DNA of 64,000 nucleotides from Parabacteroides gordonii MS-1 = DSM 23371 (GCF_000969825.1 NZ_KQ033919.1:2836509-2900508), one strand, 5' to 3'; counted from the stretch's first letter, positions 48,001-54,743 are shown. Numbers and translations are program-made. Notes: generated by a model not told the origin, from the letters alone.

Positions 48001-48555
48001 AGTTACGAAGAAGCGATGGACTATTGCAACAAACTTTCGGAAAAGACCGGTTTAAAAGTGACGCTTCCTACCGAAGTACAATGGGAGTGGGCTTGCCGGG
48101 GTGGTAGCGACCAGCCTTTCTGGTATGGCGGTATGGATGCCAACTTCGGTTCGTATGAGAACCTGGCGGATGTGCAGCTCGAAAAGATGGCGGTTACAGG
48201 TATCGATCCGCAGCCGATGGAGAAAGATAATCCCTGGTTCCAATATTACGATTATCTCCCGAAAGTAGAAACCGTGAACGACGGCATGATGATCCCGACC
48301 GACCGCTACACCTATCAGGCAAACCCGTTCGGCTTGGTCAATATGCATGGAAACCTGCAGGAATGGACTCGTTCGATGTATGCGCCGTATCCGTATAATG
48401 ATAAATCGCAGGCAGCAGCAAATACTCGTCAGGTAGTGGCTCGCGGCGGTTCCTGGCTGGATCGTCCGAAAGACGCCACGGCAACCGCCCGCCGCGTTTA
48501 TCTGCCCTGGCAGAAGGTGAATAATGTAGGGGTACGGCTGGTTATCGAGGATTGA
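45097..48555 (+). CDS. HzsA-like diheme protein fused to an FGE-like domain
   Basis: The 1152-residue exported protein (signal LLITGCVAFCLLGGGVLSAQ) has a helical N-terminal region (about 30-160), a beta-propeller-like section (about 200-560; DATYLPDGRMLAISN), then an HzsA-like middle region with two c-type heme motifs, CVGCH at Cys641 and CVACH at Cys691, in the contexts MPGEVVSCVGCHE and EIQPILDRACVACHDGS. These contexts match the hydrazine synthase alpha-subunit related family. From about residue 885 it is an FGE/SUMF1-like domain (VPAGKFVMGSNN, VNMHGNLQEWTR, ARGGSWLDR). The two catalytic cysteines of true FGE are absent from the RGGSW region, so it is not a sulfatase maturase. The role in this SusCD locus is unknown; a periplasmic redox step on the imported compound is the simplest idea. 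Confidence 0.8.
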   Translation: MWKKLLITGCVAFCLLGGGVLSAQPSCETKEEVTIEQLDRTRKGLEAMLKELKNASFFQAELKKAASAGTPSEQMQAYKCLAGRVLTVLEVQAELEWMKPAAIEEAIGVMKKQSSFDAGKAESRLNELKKLLAGGFDGIYTGDQPSLEKANKALALKKEILLMSPDVNVDKMLTVKFDLGDRANFVGAGSLGIQPNNWSNLSSASRRNFKAELVELSGLKSGNLQEKTLYKPEVDGSSVTDLVLHWDGQRLLFTALDTTRRWQVHEMNIDGSGVKQAVNIPEPDLEFFDATYLPDGRMLAISNIGYQGVPCVNGSDAVGNMVLYDPRTHDMRRLTFDQDANWHPIVMANGKVMYVRWEYTDLTHYFSRIVMHMNPDGTEQKSLYGSGSMFPNSIFDVQPLPKRTNRFVGVISGHHGVARSGRLMIFDPAKSRKEEKGMIQELPFRGRPIIPEIKDELVNGVWPQFIKPYPLTDETFLVTAKLSPYSRWGIYLVDIYDNLTLVANADNAGMIYSVPVKSTPVPPAIPDRVKLNEKEATVFIQDIYEGEGLKGVPRGEIKSFRVYAYEYAYRRTLSDHYNHGIQAGWDIKRLLGTVPVEEDGSAIFKIPANTPVSLQPLDGEGRAVQWMRSWLTGMPGEVVSCVGCHEDQNTIPVPKRVQASTRKPHELAIAEGGVRSYSFKYEIQPILDRACVACHDGSKAGRPNFKDTTSVGVTDWSGTRYMQKSYLAFHPYVNRQGPEADMYVMTPYEYHASTSEIVRLLERGHYNVKLTDNEWDHLYMWIDMNAPGRGEFDADPLNGYDQYERRIELADKYANAGVDWRKELADYASFLKGKGEILPEVPEQVAPVKHKSVKLKGWPLSAEEIQKILSKEKSLRKEIEVADGVKIAFVRVPAGKFVMGSNNGYPDQAPEFKADVKSGFWMSEKELTNAQYNALVPDHDSRIYAQFWKDHTTPGYPANKPDQPVIRVSYEEAMDYCNKLSEKTGLKVTLPTEVQWEWACRGGSDQPFWYGGMDANFGSYENLADVQLEKMAVTGIDPQPMEKDNPWFQYYDYLPKVETVNDGMMIPTDRYTYQANPFGLVNMHGNLQEWTRSMYAPYPYNDKSQAAANTRQVVARGGSWLDRPKDATATARRVYLPWQKVNNVGVRLVIED

Positions 48556-48642
48556 AAATAAAAAATCTGTCTGATTTGGAAAGTGTTTTGAATTTATTCT
48601 TCAGTTCATTTTTTGGGCAGATTTGAATGTTTCACGTATTGC

Positions 48643-48732
48643 CAGGCTGTAAGCCTGATCACAAAATCAGCCCGGGGTTTTTAACCCTGGGTTCCTGATA
48701 GTCTATCCTCTTTTCTTAAGTCCTGTAAGGAC
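48643..48732. repeat. REP-like extragenic palindromic element
   Basis: Three short palindromes follow one another: CAGGCTgtaAGCCTG (48643-48657), CCCGGGGTTtttAACCCTGGG (48671-48691) and GTCCTGTAAGGAC (48720-48732), the last followed by GAAACAAG. This layout resembles interspersed intergenic repeats common in Bacteroidetes and some other phyla, which I associate with RAYT-type transposases. No transposase gene is in the window. Confidence 0.6.
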
Positions 48733-48915
48733 GAAACAAGATATATCGACTTTCTTGTTACAAAAAAGGTTCACTTACTGCCCGATTTGAGCTATCAGTG
48801 TTGCAATCTTTGCTCCGGAGCAACTATTCATGCAAAATCAGGCAATAAACCTTTCATCCTTCACCTTACACATAATAACTTATTGATTATATGTTGTTTA
48901 ACAACGTATATACAG

Positions 48916-48965
48916 GGTGAATGGTTGGATAAAAAGGTGAATGGTTGGATCCAACCATTCACCTT
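48916..48965. repeat. Direct repeat plus perfect 32-bp palindrome
   Basis: GGTGAATGGTTGGAT occurs at 48916-48930 and 48936-48950; the second copy is immediately mirrored so that 48934-48965 is a perfect 32-nt palindrome centred on GGATCC. Related GGTGAA/TTCACC words recur up to 49368. Confidence 0.85.
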
Positions 48966-49085
48966 CCTATATATAAGCATTTATCCGGCAACTTAAAAAG
49001 TATCTTTCTCCTTATTATCCATTACCATTAAACCTATTGCAAACTAACTCTTTAGTTATTACTTATAAATCCGGACACCGCCATC

Positions 49086-49166
49086 GTTAAGCTTTGCGAC
49101 CTTAGTTGTTAAGCTTTGCGACGATGCTCAGCAAGCTTATCGACGTTGGTCGTTAAGTAAATAAGC
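49086..49166. repeat. Four-unit direct-repeat array, exact 22-bp period
   Basis: GTTAAGCTTTGCGAC begins at 49086 and again at 49108 (identical), with diverged copies AGCAAGCTTATCGAC at 49130 and CGTTAAGTAAATAAG at 49152. All starts are exactly 22 bp apart; the 7-bp intervals differ. It lies in the convergent gap between the HzsA-like gene and the serpin gene, so it is not in a promoter position for either. Confidence 0.8.
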
Positions 49167-49240
49167 TATAATATTGACCTTAATCAGTTCAGACCTTTTA
49201 TTTACTGAGCAATAGTATAAGCTGTAAAAATAAGTAATCC

Positions 49241-49321
49241 GGATAAGACGAGGGTGAAAGGTTCGTATAAACCATTCACCTTTTTGAGTGACCATTCACC
49301 TGGGAAATAAGCGTCTTATCC
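49241..49321. repeat. 81-bp segment bounded by 10-bp inverted repeats
   Basis: GGATAAGACG (49241-49250) is mirrored exactly by CGTCTTATCC (49312-49321). Inside lie a hairpin, GGTGAAAGGTT (49253-49263) with AACCATTCACC (49270-49280), and another ACCATTCACC (49291-49300). It could be a small non-autonomous element or a structured transcript end. A further AGGTGAACAGTGAACGGTT follows at about 49350-49368. Confidence 0.55.
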
Positions 49322-49472
49322 ATTGATTTGCATGCTGTCGCACTCTGCCAGGTGAACAGTGAACGGTTTTAATGCTTTTTTATCATGTAAAATCAAAACC
49401 ATTATTCGTCCATCCATGTATTAAAAATACTTCTTTTGCAATATTATTTTGAACATTAAAACAAGCCAAGGA

Positions 49473-50720
49473 TTATTCCGGCTTTATATTCAAAAAACAC
49501 TCTTTCGGATTGTCAACTTTCCCGGCAAAGAGGATAATCCCGGAGTTCTTTTCCTGAATCATATAGCCAAACGGACGGTCGAAACGGATAATCGCAGGAA
49601 AGTTTGAAGCGATCTCTTCTTCTGCGATGATCGATGCTACAGTGGTGGCAGCTGCTTCCGTCCCTTCCTCGTTCACTTCGATAAAAGAGTTTTGCGAAAG
49701 ACTATGAATATAAAACTTTTCTGTTTGACACATTTGGGCAAAGTCCAAAGATGCAATAAAGGCTTTCTTTATGCCTAATGCCTTTAGTTGTTTTTCAAGG
49801 TTTATCTTTTGCTCCATTTTAAAGCGTGGCAGATGAAGCTCGAATTTATGGAGCGAGAGGTTATTTAACCATCCTTCCCACTGCTCTTTGTCGAGATGGG
49901 CTATAATTTCATTGATGTCCCCATCTTTTTGAGTAGGCAGAAACAACACCATACTGAACGTTTCGTTTCCGTAAGGCAGTTCCGCCACGGTTACTTTTTC
50001 ATCCCTGTAACTATTGATATAGTGTTTCTTGATCATTGTCGGAGTATTTATCAGGCAACTGTCTGCGGTCAGGAAAGGTTCGTCGATTGTCGCCGACTTT
50101 CTGAACTCATAGTTCCATCTACCTTTGAAGTAGATACTGTTGATCAGAATACTTAGAAATTTGTCATCTATTTGTTGAACCGGCTTCGTTATTTTTCCGT
50201 TGGTATGATCGGCCGACCATTGATTGATTTTTGATATGGTGTTTGAGTCGAACGGTTCGTTGTATATTTCCGCCTGGTAGTATTTTTTGTTCAGCCGGGT
50301 AAATGCTTTACGAACATTGAACCGATTGTTGATCCAGATACTGTTTGCATTTATAATCGTGACGGATGTATCGGCTGTTGATAATTCTTTGCGAATCGTT
50401 TGCATATACCGGTTGATATCTTCGCGGGTAAAATCCTGAAAACCCATCAACTGTCTTATTTCGTCATAAGTATCTCCTTCTGTCCCGTTCATAATCATTC
50501 CCAGGCAGAAACTGACACTGAAAGGAGAAAGGCAAATATTCCCGGTTTCGGATTGGACGACTTTCTTATAGAGGTTGAAAGTGAACTCCTGATTGGATTT
50601 CGTGATGGTTTCGGGCGGATAATTACTTTGTTTGTCCACATGGCAACCCGGCAGGAGAAACAGTAGGGATACAATGGTAAGCAATGTTTCTTGTCTCCAG
50701 AAATTATCAAAAAAGGGCAT
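49473..50720 (-). CDS. Serpin-family protease inhibitor, lipoprotein
   Basis: The 415-residue protein has a lipobox (LLPGC) and a complete serpin fold: NICLSPFSVSFCLGMIMNG, NSIWINNRF, LINSIYFKGRW, VAELPYGNETFSMVLFLP (in part), LHLPRFKMEQ. The reactive-loop hinge EEGTEAAATT has the small residues needed for loop insertion, so it should be inhibitory. The loop continues VASIIAEEEIASNFPAI and is about five residues longer than in alpha-1-antitrypsin, so the P1 residue cannot be fixed. Anchored on the envelope, it may block host or competitor serine or cysteine proteases. It lies 17 nt after the sirtuin gene on the same strand. Confidence 0.92.
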   Translation of the reverse strand: MPFFDNFWRQETLLTIVSLLFLLPGCHVDKQSNYPPETITKSNQEFTFNLYKKVVQSETGNICLSPFSVSFCLGMIMNGTEGDTYDEIRQLMGFQDFTREDINRYMQTIRKELSTADTSVTIINANSIWINNRFNVRKAFTRLNKKYYQAEIYNEPFDSNTISKINQWSADHTNGKITKPVQQIDDKFLSILINSIYFKGRWNYEFRKSATIDEPFLTADSCLINTPTMIKKHYINSYRDEKVTVAELPYGNETFSMVLFLPTQKDGDINEIIAHLDKEQWEGWLNNLSLHKFELHLPRFKMEQKINLEKQLKALGIKKAFIASLDFAQMCQTEKFYIHSLSQNSFIEVNEEGTEAAATTVASIIAEEEIASNFPAIIRFDRPFGYMIQEKNSGIILFAGKVDNPKECFLNIKPE

Positions 50721-50737
50721 AGAGTTTCGTTTTAGAG

Positions 50738-51436
50738 TTAGTGTCCGGATACCTTTAGTATTTTACTAAGCTCTTTAACACCTTCCGAAGCCCCTGACTT
50801 TATAAAGTGGATATCGTTGCGGTAGGTATTCACCTCTTTGGGGTCTATCAGGTAGATAGGCTGGCCGCGGCGTACGTAGTTCAGTAATCCGGCGGCCGGA
50901 TAAACATTGAGCGACGTGCCGATAACGACGAATATGTCACATGATTCCACCATGCGTATGGCCGGGTCGATCATCGGGACAGCTTCGCCGAACCAGACGA
51001 TGAAAGGACGGAGCTGTACGCCGTGAGGGTCTTTATCTCCGATATGAATATCCGGATTTTCAGGTGAAATATCGTATGTTGTGTTGAGGTCACGGACGGA
51101 ACAGGCTTTCATCAGTTCCCCGTGCAGATGGATTACGTCCGTACTTCCTGCCTGTTCATGCAGGTTGTCGATATTCTGGGTGATGATGTGTACCTCAAAA
51201 TCCTTTTCCAGTTCGGCCAGTCCGATATGTCCGGCATTCGGTTTAGTATTCAGCAGTTCCCTGCGCCGTTGGTTGTAGAAGTTGAGTACCAACTCAGGGT
51301 TAGCAGTAAATCCCTCGGGAGTCGCTACATCTTCTACCCGGTATTTTTCCCATAGTCCGTCCGAATCGCGAAAGGTGGAGATACCGCTTTCGGCACTCAT
51401 GCCGGCACCGGTCAATATGACTAATTTCTTTTTCAT
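50738..51436 (-). CDS. Sir2-family NAD-dependent deacylase, zinc-less
   Basis: From the ATG at 51436 the protein has 232 residues and the sirtuin landmarks GAGMSAESGI (NAD binding), TQNIDNLHEQAG, and catalytic HLHGE near residue 103. The YNQR motif near residues 54-57 matches the Y-x-x-R of class III sirtuins that prefer succinyl or malonyl lysines. The four zinc cysteines expected after HLHGE are missing: only one Cys (KACSVRD) is present. The cytoplasmic product should remove acyl groups from lysines. It is probably transcribed with the serpin gene, an unusual neighbour. Confidence 0.9.
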   Translation of the reverse strand: MKKKLVILTGAGMSAESGISTFRDSDGLWEKYRVEDVATPEGFTANPELVLNFYNQRRRELLNTKPNAGHIGLAELEKDFEVHIITQNIDNLHEQAGSTDVIHLHGELMKACSVRDLNTTYDISPENPDIHIGDKDPHGVQLRPFIVWFGEAVPMIDPAIRMVESCDIFVVIGTSLNVYPAAGLLNYVRRGQPIYLIDPKEVNTYRNDIHFIKSGASEGVKELSKILKVSGH

Positions 51437-51465
51437 AAGGCAGTTGTTTTGAACCCCTTGGCACA

Positions 51466-51490
51466 AAGGGCAGGTTTGGAGCCTGCCCTT
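51466..51490 (-). terminator. Terminator of the GH76-GH125 operon
   Basis: A perfect 9-bp stem (AAGGGCAGG with CCTGCCCTT, loop 7 nt) lies 20 nt after the GH125 stop on the minus strand and is followed there by TTTGTG. It separates the mannanase pair from the sirtuin-serpin pair. Confidence 0.65.
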
Positions 51491-51510
51491 ACCAAGTCGG
51501 TTATTTATAT

Positions 51511-52980
51511 TTATCCCAGATTATTCAGAATATCCGTTTTACCTTCCTGTACCAGGCGGTAAATCATTTCGCCGAACAGGGTGTTTACCCAGGCGAACCA
51601 GGAACGTGTAAATTTCTTTGGATCGTCTTTGTGGAACGACTCGTGCATGAAGCCGGTGTCGCCATCCGTGTCGCGTAGCATTTTTACGCACTGGCGTATC
51701 TCTTCGTTGTCGTTGGTGGTGTTGCATCGCATGATGATACTCATCGGCCAGATAAAGTCGAAGCCGATATGCGGGCCACCGATACCTTCGCCGGCTTTAC
51801 CTTTGAAGAAGTAAGGGTTGGAAGAGCTGAGCACCAGCTTACGGGTGTTTTGGTATACCGGATCGTTTACGTCGATACATCCCAGGTAAGGCATAGCCAG
51901 CAAACTGGGGACATTCGCGTCGTCCATGAATACGTGATTGTGGAAACCGTCTGCTTCAAACGCATACACTTTGCCGAATTCCGGATGCTCTACAATAGCA
52001 TATTTCTCGATGGCAGCAGCCACTTCGTCAGCCAATGAGTCACACTGGCGGGCAAAATCGTTATCCTTTCTGATGTCGCGCATCATCTCGGCCAGCTGGC
52101 GCAGAGACGTTACGGCAAACATATTCGACGGGATCAGGAAGCCGAACAAAGAAGCGTCATCCGAAGGACGGAAAGACGAAACGATCAGGCCGACCGGATT
52201 TACCGGGCTACCGTAACCATCGTTCAGCAAAGTATCGCCCTGGCGGTCGGTAACACGTGAGAAGCGGTAAGGGCCGAGGCCGTCTTTACGCTGTTGCTCG
52301 ATGAAAGTCTTGTAGACCGATTTCATCGCTTTGTCCCAGTCTTTGTCGAAAGGAGAAGTGTCGCCGGTCTTTTTCCAGAAATGGTAAGCCAGGCGGATCG
52401 GATAGCAAAGCGAGTCGATCTCCCATTTGCGTTCGTGGAGTTCCGGCTTCATGTCGGTACGGTCGCTTTCCCATTCGCTGCCTGTCGGGCCTTCGTTGAA
52501 GCCGTTGGCATACGGGTCGATGTTGATACACCAGGTCTGGCGGTTGATAACACCTGCCAGCATGGTTTTTACCGCCGGATCTTCGTTGGCGAATTTAATA
52601 TGGGGGAAAACCTGTGCCGACGAGTCGCGCAACCACATGGCGTGGATGTCGCCTGTCAGGACGAAAGTATCGGGCTTGCCGTTCAACATCTTATGTTCGC
52701 AGGTGGTATCCAGCGTATTCGGGAAACAGTTTTCGAACATCCAGGCCAGTTTAGGGTCTTTCAGTTTCGCTTTAGTAGCCTTGATCGCCTTTTCTACGGC
52801 TGCTGAAGTGAATTGCCGTTTTTCCGGTGCCGGGCGAAGGCATGTGTACTGTGAAGTCTCGGAGATAACCGGAGAACCGGTGGAAGCTGATTCAGCCATG
52901 TGAGCGAACGATTTCTGTCCGACTAACAACCCTGCCAGTGAGAGGCTCCCGGATTTCAGGAAGTTTCTACGTGTAGTCAT
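51511..52980 (-). CDS. GH125 exo-alpha-1,6-mannosidase
   Basis: The 489-residue protein is a GH125 (DUF1237) enzyme: NTLDTTCEHKMLNGKPDTFV, then TGDIHAMWLRDSSAQVFPH, GPTGSEWESDRTDMKPELHE, and GEGIGGPHIGFDFIWPMSII (quoted in pieces). Family members remove single alpha-1,6-linked mannoses without a metal ion. The N-terminus TTRRNFLKSGSLSLAGLLVG is a Tat signal, so it acts in the periplasm. It follows the GH76 gene by 26 nt, matching the step after endo-cleavage of the mannan backbone. Confidence 0.92.
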   Translation of the reverse strand: MTTRRNFLKSGSLSLAGLLVGQKSFAHMAESASTGSPVISETSQYTCLRPAPEKRQFTSAAVEKAIKATKAKLKDPKLAWMFENCFPNTLDTTCEHKMLNGKPDTFVLTGDIHAMWLRDSSAQVFPHIKFANEDPAVKTMLAGVINRQTWCINIDPYANGFNEGPTGSEWESDRTDMKPELHERKWEIDSLCYPIRLAYHFWKKTGDTSPFDKDWDKAMKSVYKTFIEQQRKDGLGPYRFSRVTDRQGDTLLNDGYGSPVNPVGLIVSSFRPSDDASLFGFLIPSNMFAVTSLRQLAEMMRDIRKDNDFARQCDSLADEVAAAIEKYAIVEHPEFGKVYAFEADGFHNHVFMDDANVPSLLAMPYLGCIDVNDPVYQNTRKLVLSSSNPYFFKGKAGEGIGGPHIGFDFIWPMSIIMRCNTTNDNEEIRQCVKMLRDTDGDTGFMHESFHKDDPKKFTRSWFAWVNTLFGEMIYRLVQEGKTDILNNLG

Positions 52981-53006
52981 GGTGAGTTTACGTTTTTGTT
53001 TTATGA

Positions 53007-54188
53007 TTATTGAATGTTATTGATCTCTGCAAAAAGTTCAATCATGCAGGCATTGTCCAGCAACCATTTGAACTTCTTATTTTTAGTTCCGGCCCAGTCG
53101 TTACCCAGGAAACCGTTCTCGTCACGGGTATACTTCCAGGCATAACGGGCATTGTCTGCCATCGTATTTACATATTCATAATTATTATCCACCTCTGCCA
53201 GGGCGATAAGTCCGCGCAGCAGGATAACGTTGAACCATGGATTTGAGGGGTAAAAGTAAGCATCTTTTCCGTCAATACCAGTACGTTTGCTCAAAAAATG
53301 ATTGTAAGCGCCTTTGGCCGTATTTTGTGCATCCTTCAGGAAGGTTTCGTCGGAAGTAGTCTGGTAGAGAAGTACACCGGCCTGGATCATCTGTCCGCTG
53401 TTGTAGGTGAACTTGGCTTTACCGATTGTTTTATCGAGGCTTATGTTGTCCCAATAGACCTGGTCGGCTGGATCGCATAAGTTATTTTTCGTCCAGTGGT
53501 AGGTTGCCAGGGCCTGGTCAAGATACTTTTGTTCTTTCGTCAGGTTATACAGTTTCATGCATAAGACGGTTGCCGGAGCATTGGAACAGGTGTTCTTGGA
53601 TGTCTTTTTCTGTTCGCACCAGTAGATACCGCCGCCGAGCATTTCATCCCAACCACTATAGATGTATTCGTATAGTTCCTTCGCCTTCAATAGATACTGT
53701 TGGTCTTTGGTGAGTGCGTACAGGTCGCAGAAGTCGATGGCCAGCCAGTCGTTATCGTCATAAAAGCGGTCGCTTTCGCCGTTGAACATCGGATAGCTCT
53801 GATAGCAGTGCGGGGTACGTGTATTGTCCCAGTATAGATCCAGTCCGGGAATAATGCGCTCTTCCAGGACTTTCAGGTACTTTTCATTCCCAGTCGCTTC
53901 ATACAGGGAGATACAGCCCGACAACATGCCGGAGTAAGGCCACAGGAACGATACTTCCTGATCCTTTTTCTGTTCGCTTCCTTCGGCAAGATAAGTGACC
54001 TGATTCTCCGGGTTTACCGGATAGGTTTCTGAAAGGAGATGATACTTTTCGACATTATACTTCTCCAGGATATTGGTGAGCATGGAGTCGGCAATAGAAA
54101 TGTCACTGTTAGTTGTCGTGACAGAAGGATTGCTACAGGATGTTATGCCCAATAGCAAGCAAGTGCAAAATAAGGTTATTTGCTTCAT
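53007..54188 (-). CDS. GH76 endo-alpha-1,6-mannanase lipoprotein
   Basis: The 393-residue lipoprotein (LLLGITSC) belongs to GH76. The catalytic aspartate pair is in FYDDNDWLAIDF near residue 143, followed by the (alpha/alpha)6 landmarks GGGIYWCEQKKTSKNTCSNA (in part: GGGIYWCEQKKTSKN), TYNSGQMIQAGVLLYQ and NPWFNVILLRGLIAL. It cuts the alpha-1,6-mannan backbone of yeast or bacterial mannans. First gene of an operon with GH125; there is no SusC/SusD beside the pair. The GH92 lipoprotein at 1.4 kb could supply side-chain removal. Confidence 0.9.
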   Translation of the reverse strand: MKQITLFCTCLLLGITSCSNPSVTTTNSDISIADSMLTNILEKYNVEKYHLLSETYPVNPENQVTYLAEGSEQKKDQEVSFLWPYSGMLSGCISLYEATGNEKYLKVLEERIIPGLDLYWDNTRTPHCYQSYPMFNGESDRFYDDNDWLAIDFCDLYALTKDQQYLLKAKELYEYIYSGWDEMLGGGIYWCEQKKTSKNTCSNAPATVLCMKLYNLTKEQKYLDQALATYHWTKNNLCDPADQVYWDNISLDKTIGKAKFTYNSGQMIQAGVLLYQTTSDETFLKDAQNTAKGAYNHFLSKRTGIDGKDAYFYPSNPWFNVILLRGLIALAEVDNNYEYVNTMADNARYAWKYTRDENGFLGNDWAGTKNKKFKWLLDNACMIELFAEINNIQ

Positions 54189-54226
54189 GATAGAATATGT
54201 GTTAGTCTAAAGAATTAAAAGTGCTA

Positions 54227-54256
54227 CAAAAGTAATAGATTCTCTTTTCAAGTCAA
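54227..54256 (-). promoter_or_regulatory. Promoter of the GH76-GH125 operon
   Basis: On the minus strand the -7 box is TACTTTTG (54227-54234) and a TTG lies at 54254-54256, 19 bp away, the expected spacing. The start codon is 39 nt downstream. The 22-bp repeat array begins about 80 bp upstream of it. Confidence 0.6.
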
Positions 54257-54333
54257 GGCGTTATACTGAAAATTGAATGTTCTTTTATGAAATCTGCTAT
54301 TTTTGTTGTTTTTCCCGATTATCAAAATGACAC

Positions 54334-54392
54334 TAGTATAGCGACTAATCGGGATTAATATAGCGGGTAAAATGAATTAGTATCGCGACTAA
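54334..54392. repeat. Three-unit direct-repeat array, exact 22-bp period
   Basis: TAGTATAGCGACTAA (54334), TAATATAGCGGGTAA (54356) and TAGTATCGCGACTAA (54378) start exactly 22 bp apart. Each has weak dyad ends (TAGT/ACTA). The array lies between the divergent promoters of the GH76 operon and the DUF4248 unit, a position fitting an operator for either. Confidence 0.8.
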
Positions 54393-54445
54393 TATTTTTT
54401 AACATACTAAAAGGAAAGCGTTGAGATGAAATAAGAAACAAATAG

Positions 54446-54453
54446 TAACTTTG
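54446..54453 (+). promoter_or_regulatory. -7 box for the DUF4248 unit
   Basis: TAACTTTG matches TAnnTTTG; it lies about 170 nt before the first small coding frame, giving a long leader. Confidence 0.55.
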
Positions 54454-54464
54454 TGAAAGAACAG

Positions 54465-54516
54465 AAAAAGGTGGCTCGACTGCCGGATAGCGATATCCGG
54501 TGGCTGGGCCTTTTTG
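54465..54516 (+). terminator. Leader hairpin with T run (possible attenuator)
   Basis: Outer arms AAAAAGG (54465-54471) and CCTTTTT (54509-54515) and inner arms CCGGATA (54483-54489) and TATCCGG (54494-54500) form a two-part hairpin just after the promoter at 54446. It could end transcription before the DUF4248 genes, so those genes may be under antitermination control. Confidence 0.55.
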
Positions 54517-54623
54517 TTTACATCAATCAGTTAACCTTACATCGATACATCTTCATTGCTTGTGCACCGTGCTGTTAACCTTCGGTGCTTCAAGTGTAAA
54601 ACAACTTAAAAAAAGGAGAACTC

Positions 54624-54734
54624 ATGGAGTATGAAACTCTCAAATTCGGAATATATGCGCTGGTAAGCAGCAATATGCATTTCTTATCCGGCGGCGTTTC
54701 AGATTGTACTAGTATTATTAATTGCTATAAATAA
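54624..54734 (+). CDS. Possible 36-residue small protein
   Basis: An ATG at 54624 is preceded by AAAAGGAGAACTC, an unusually strong Shine-Dalgarno for Bacteroidales, and opens a 36-residue frame (MEYETLKFGIYALVSS, later SGGVSDCTSIINCYK). It ends 9 nt before the DUF4248 start, which fits co-translation. No family is recognised. The ribosome site and spacing are the evidence; coding potential is otherwise untested. Confidence 0.45.
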   Translation: MEYETLKFGIYALVSSNMHFLSGGVSDCTSIINCYK

Positions 54735-54743
54735 AATAAGTAT

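Noticed and set aside
47750-48555. FGE-like domain as a maturase for the three sulfatases
   Set aside because: The FGE catalytic cysteines are missing, and the sulfatases carry serine, which is modified by the anaerobic radical SAM enzyme instead.
48787-48996. 69-codon open frame in the repeat island
   Set aside because: It runs through the perfect palindrome and the direct repeat, has no ribosome site or family similarity, and is cysteine-rich by chance.
54334-54392. Plasmid-type iterons and replication origin
   Set aside because: Three 22-bp-period units recall iterons, but there is no Rep gene, no DnaA-box cluster, and the surrounding genes are chromosomal in character.
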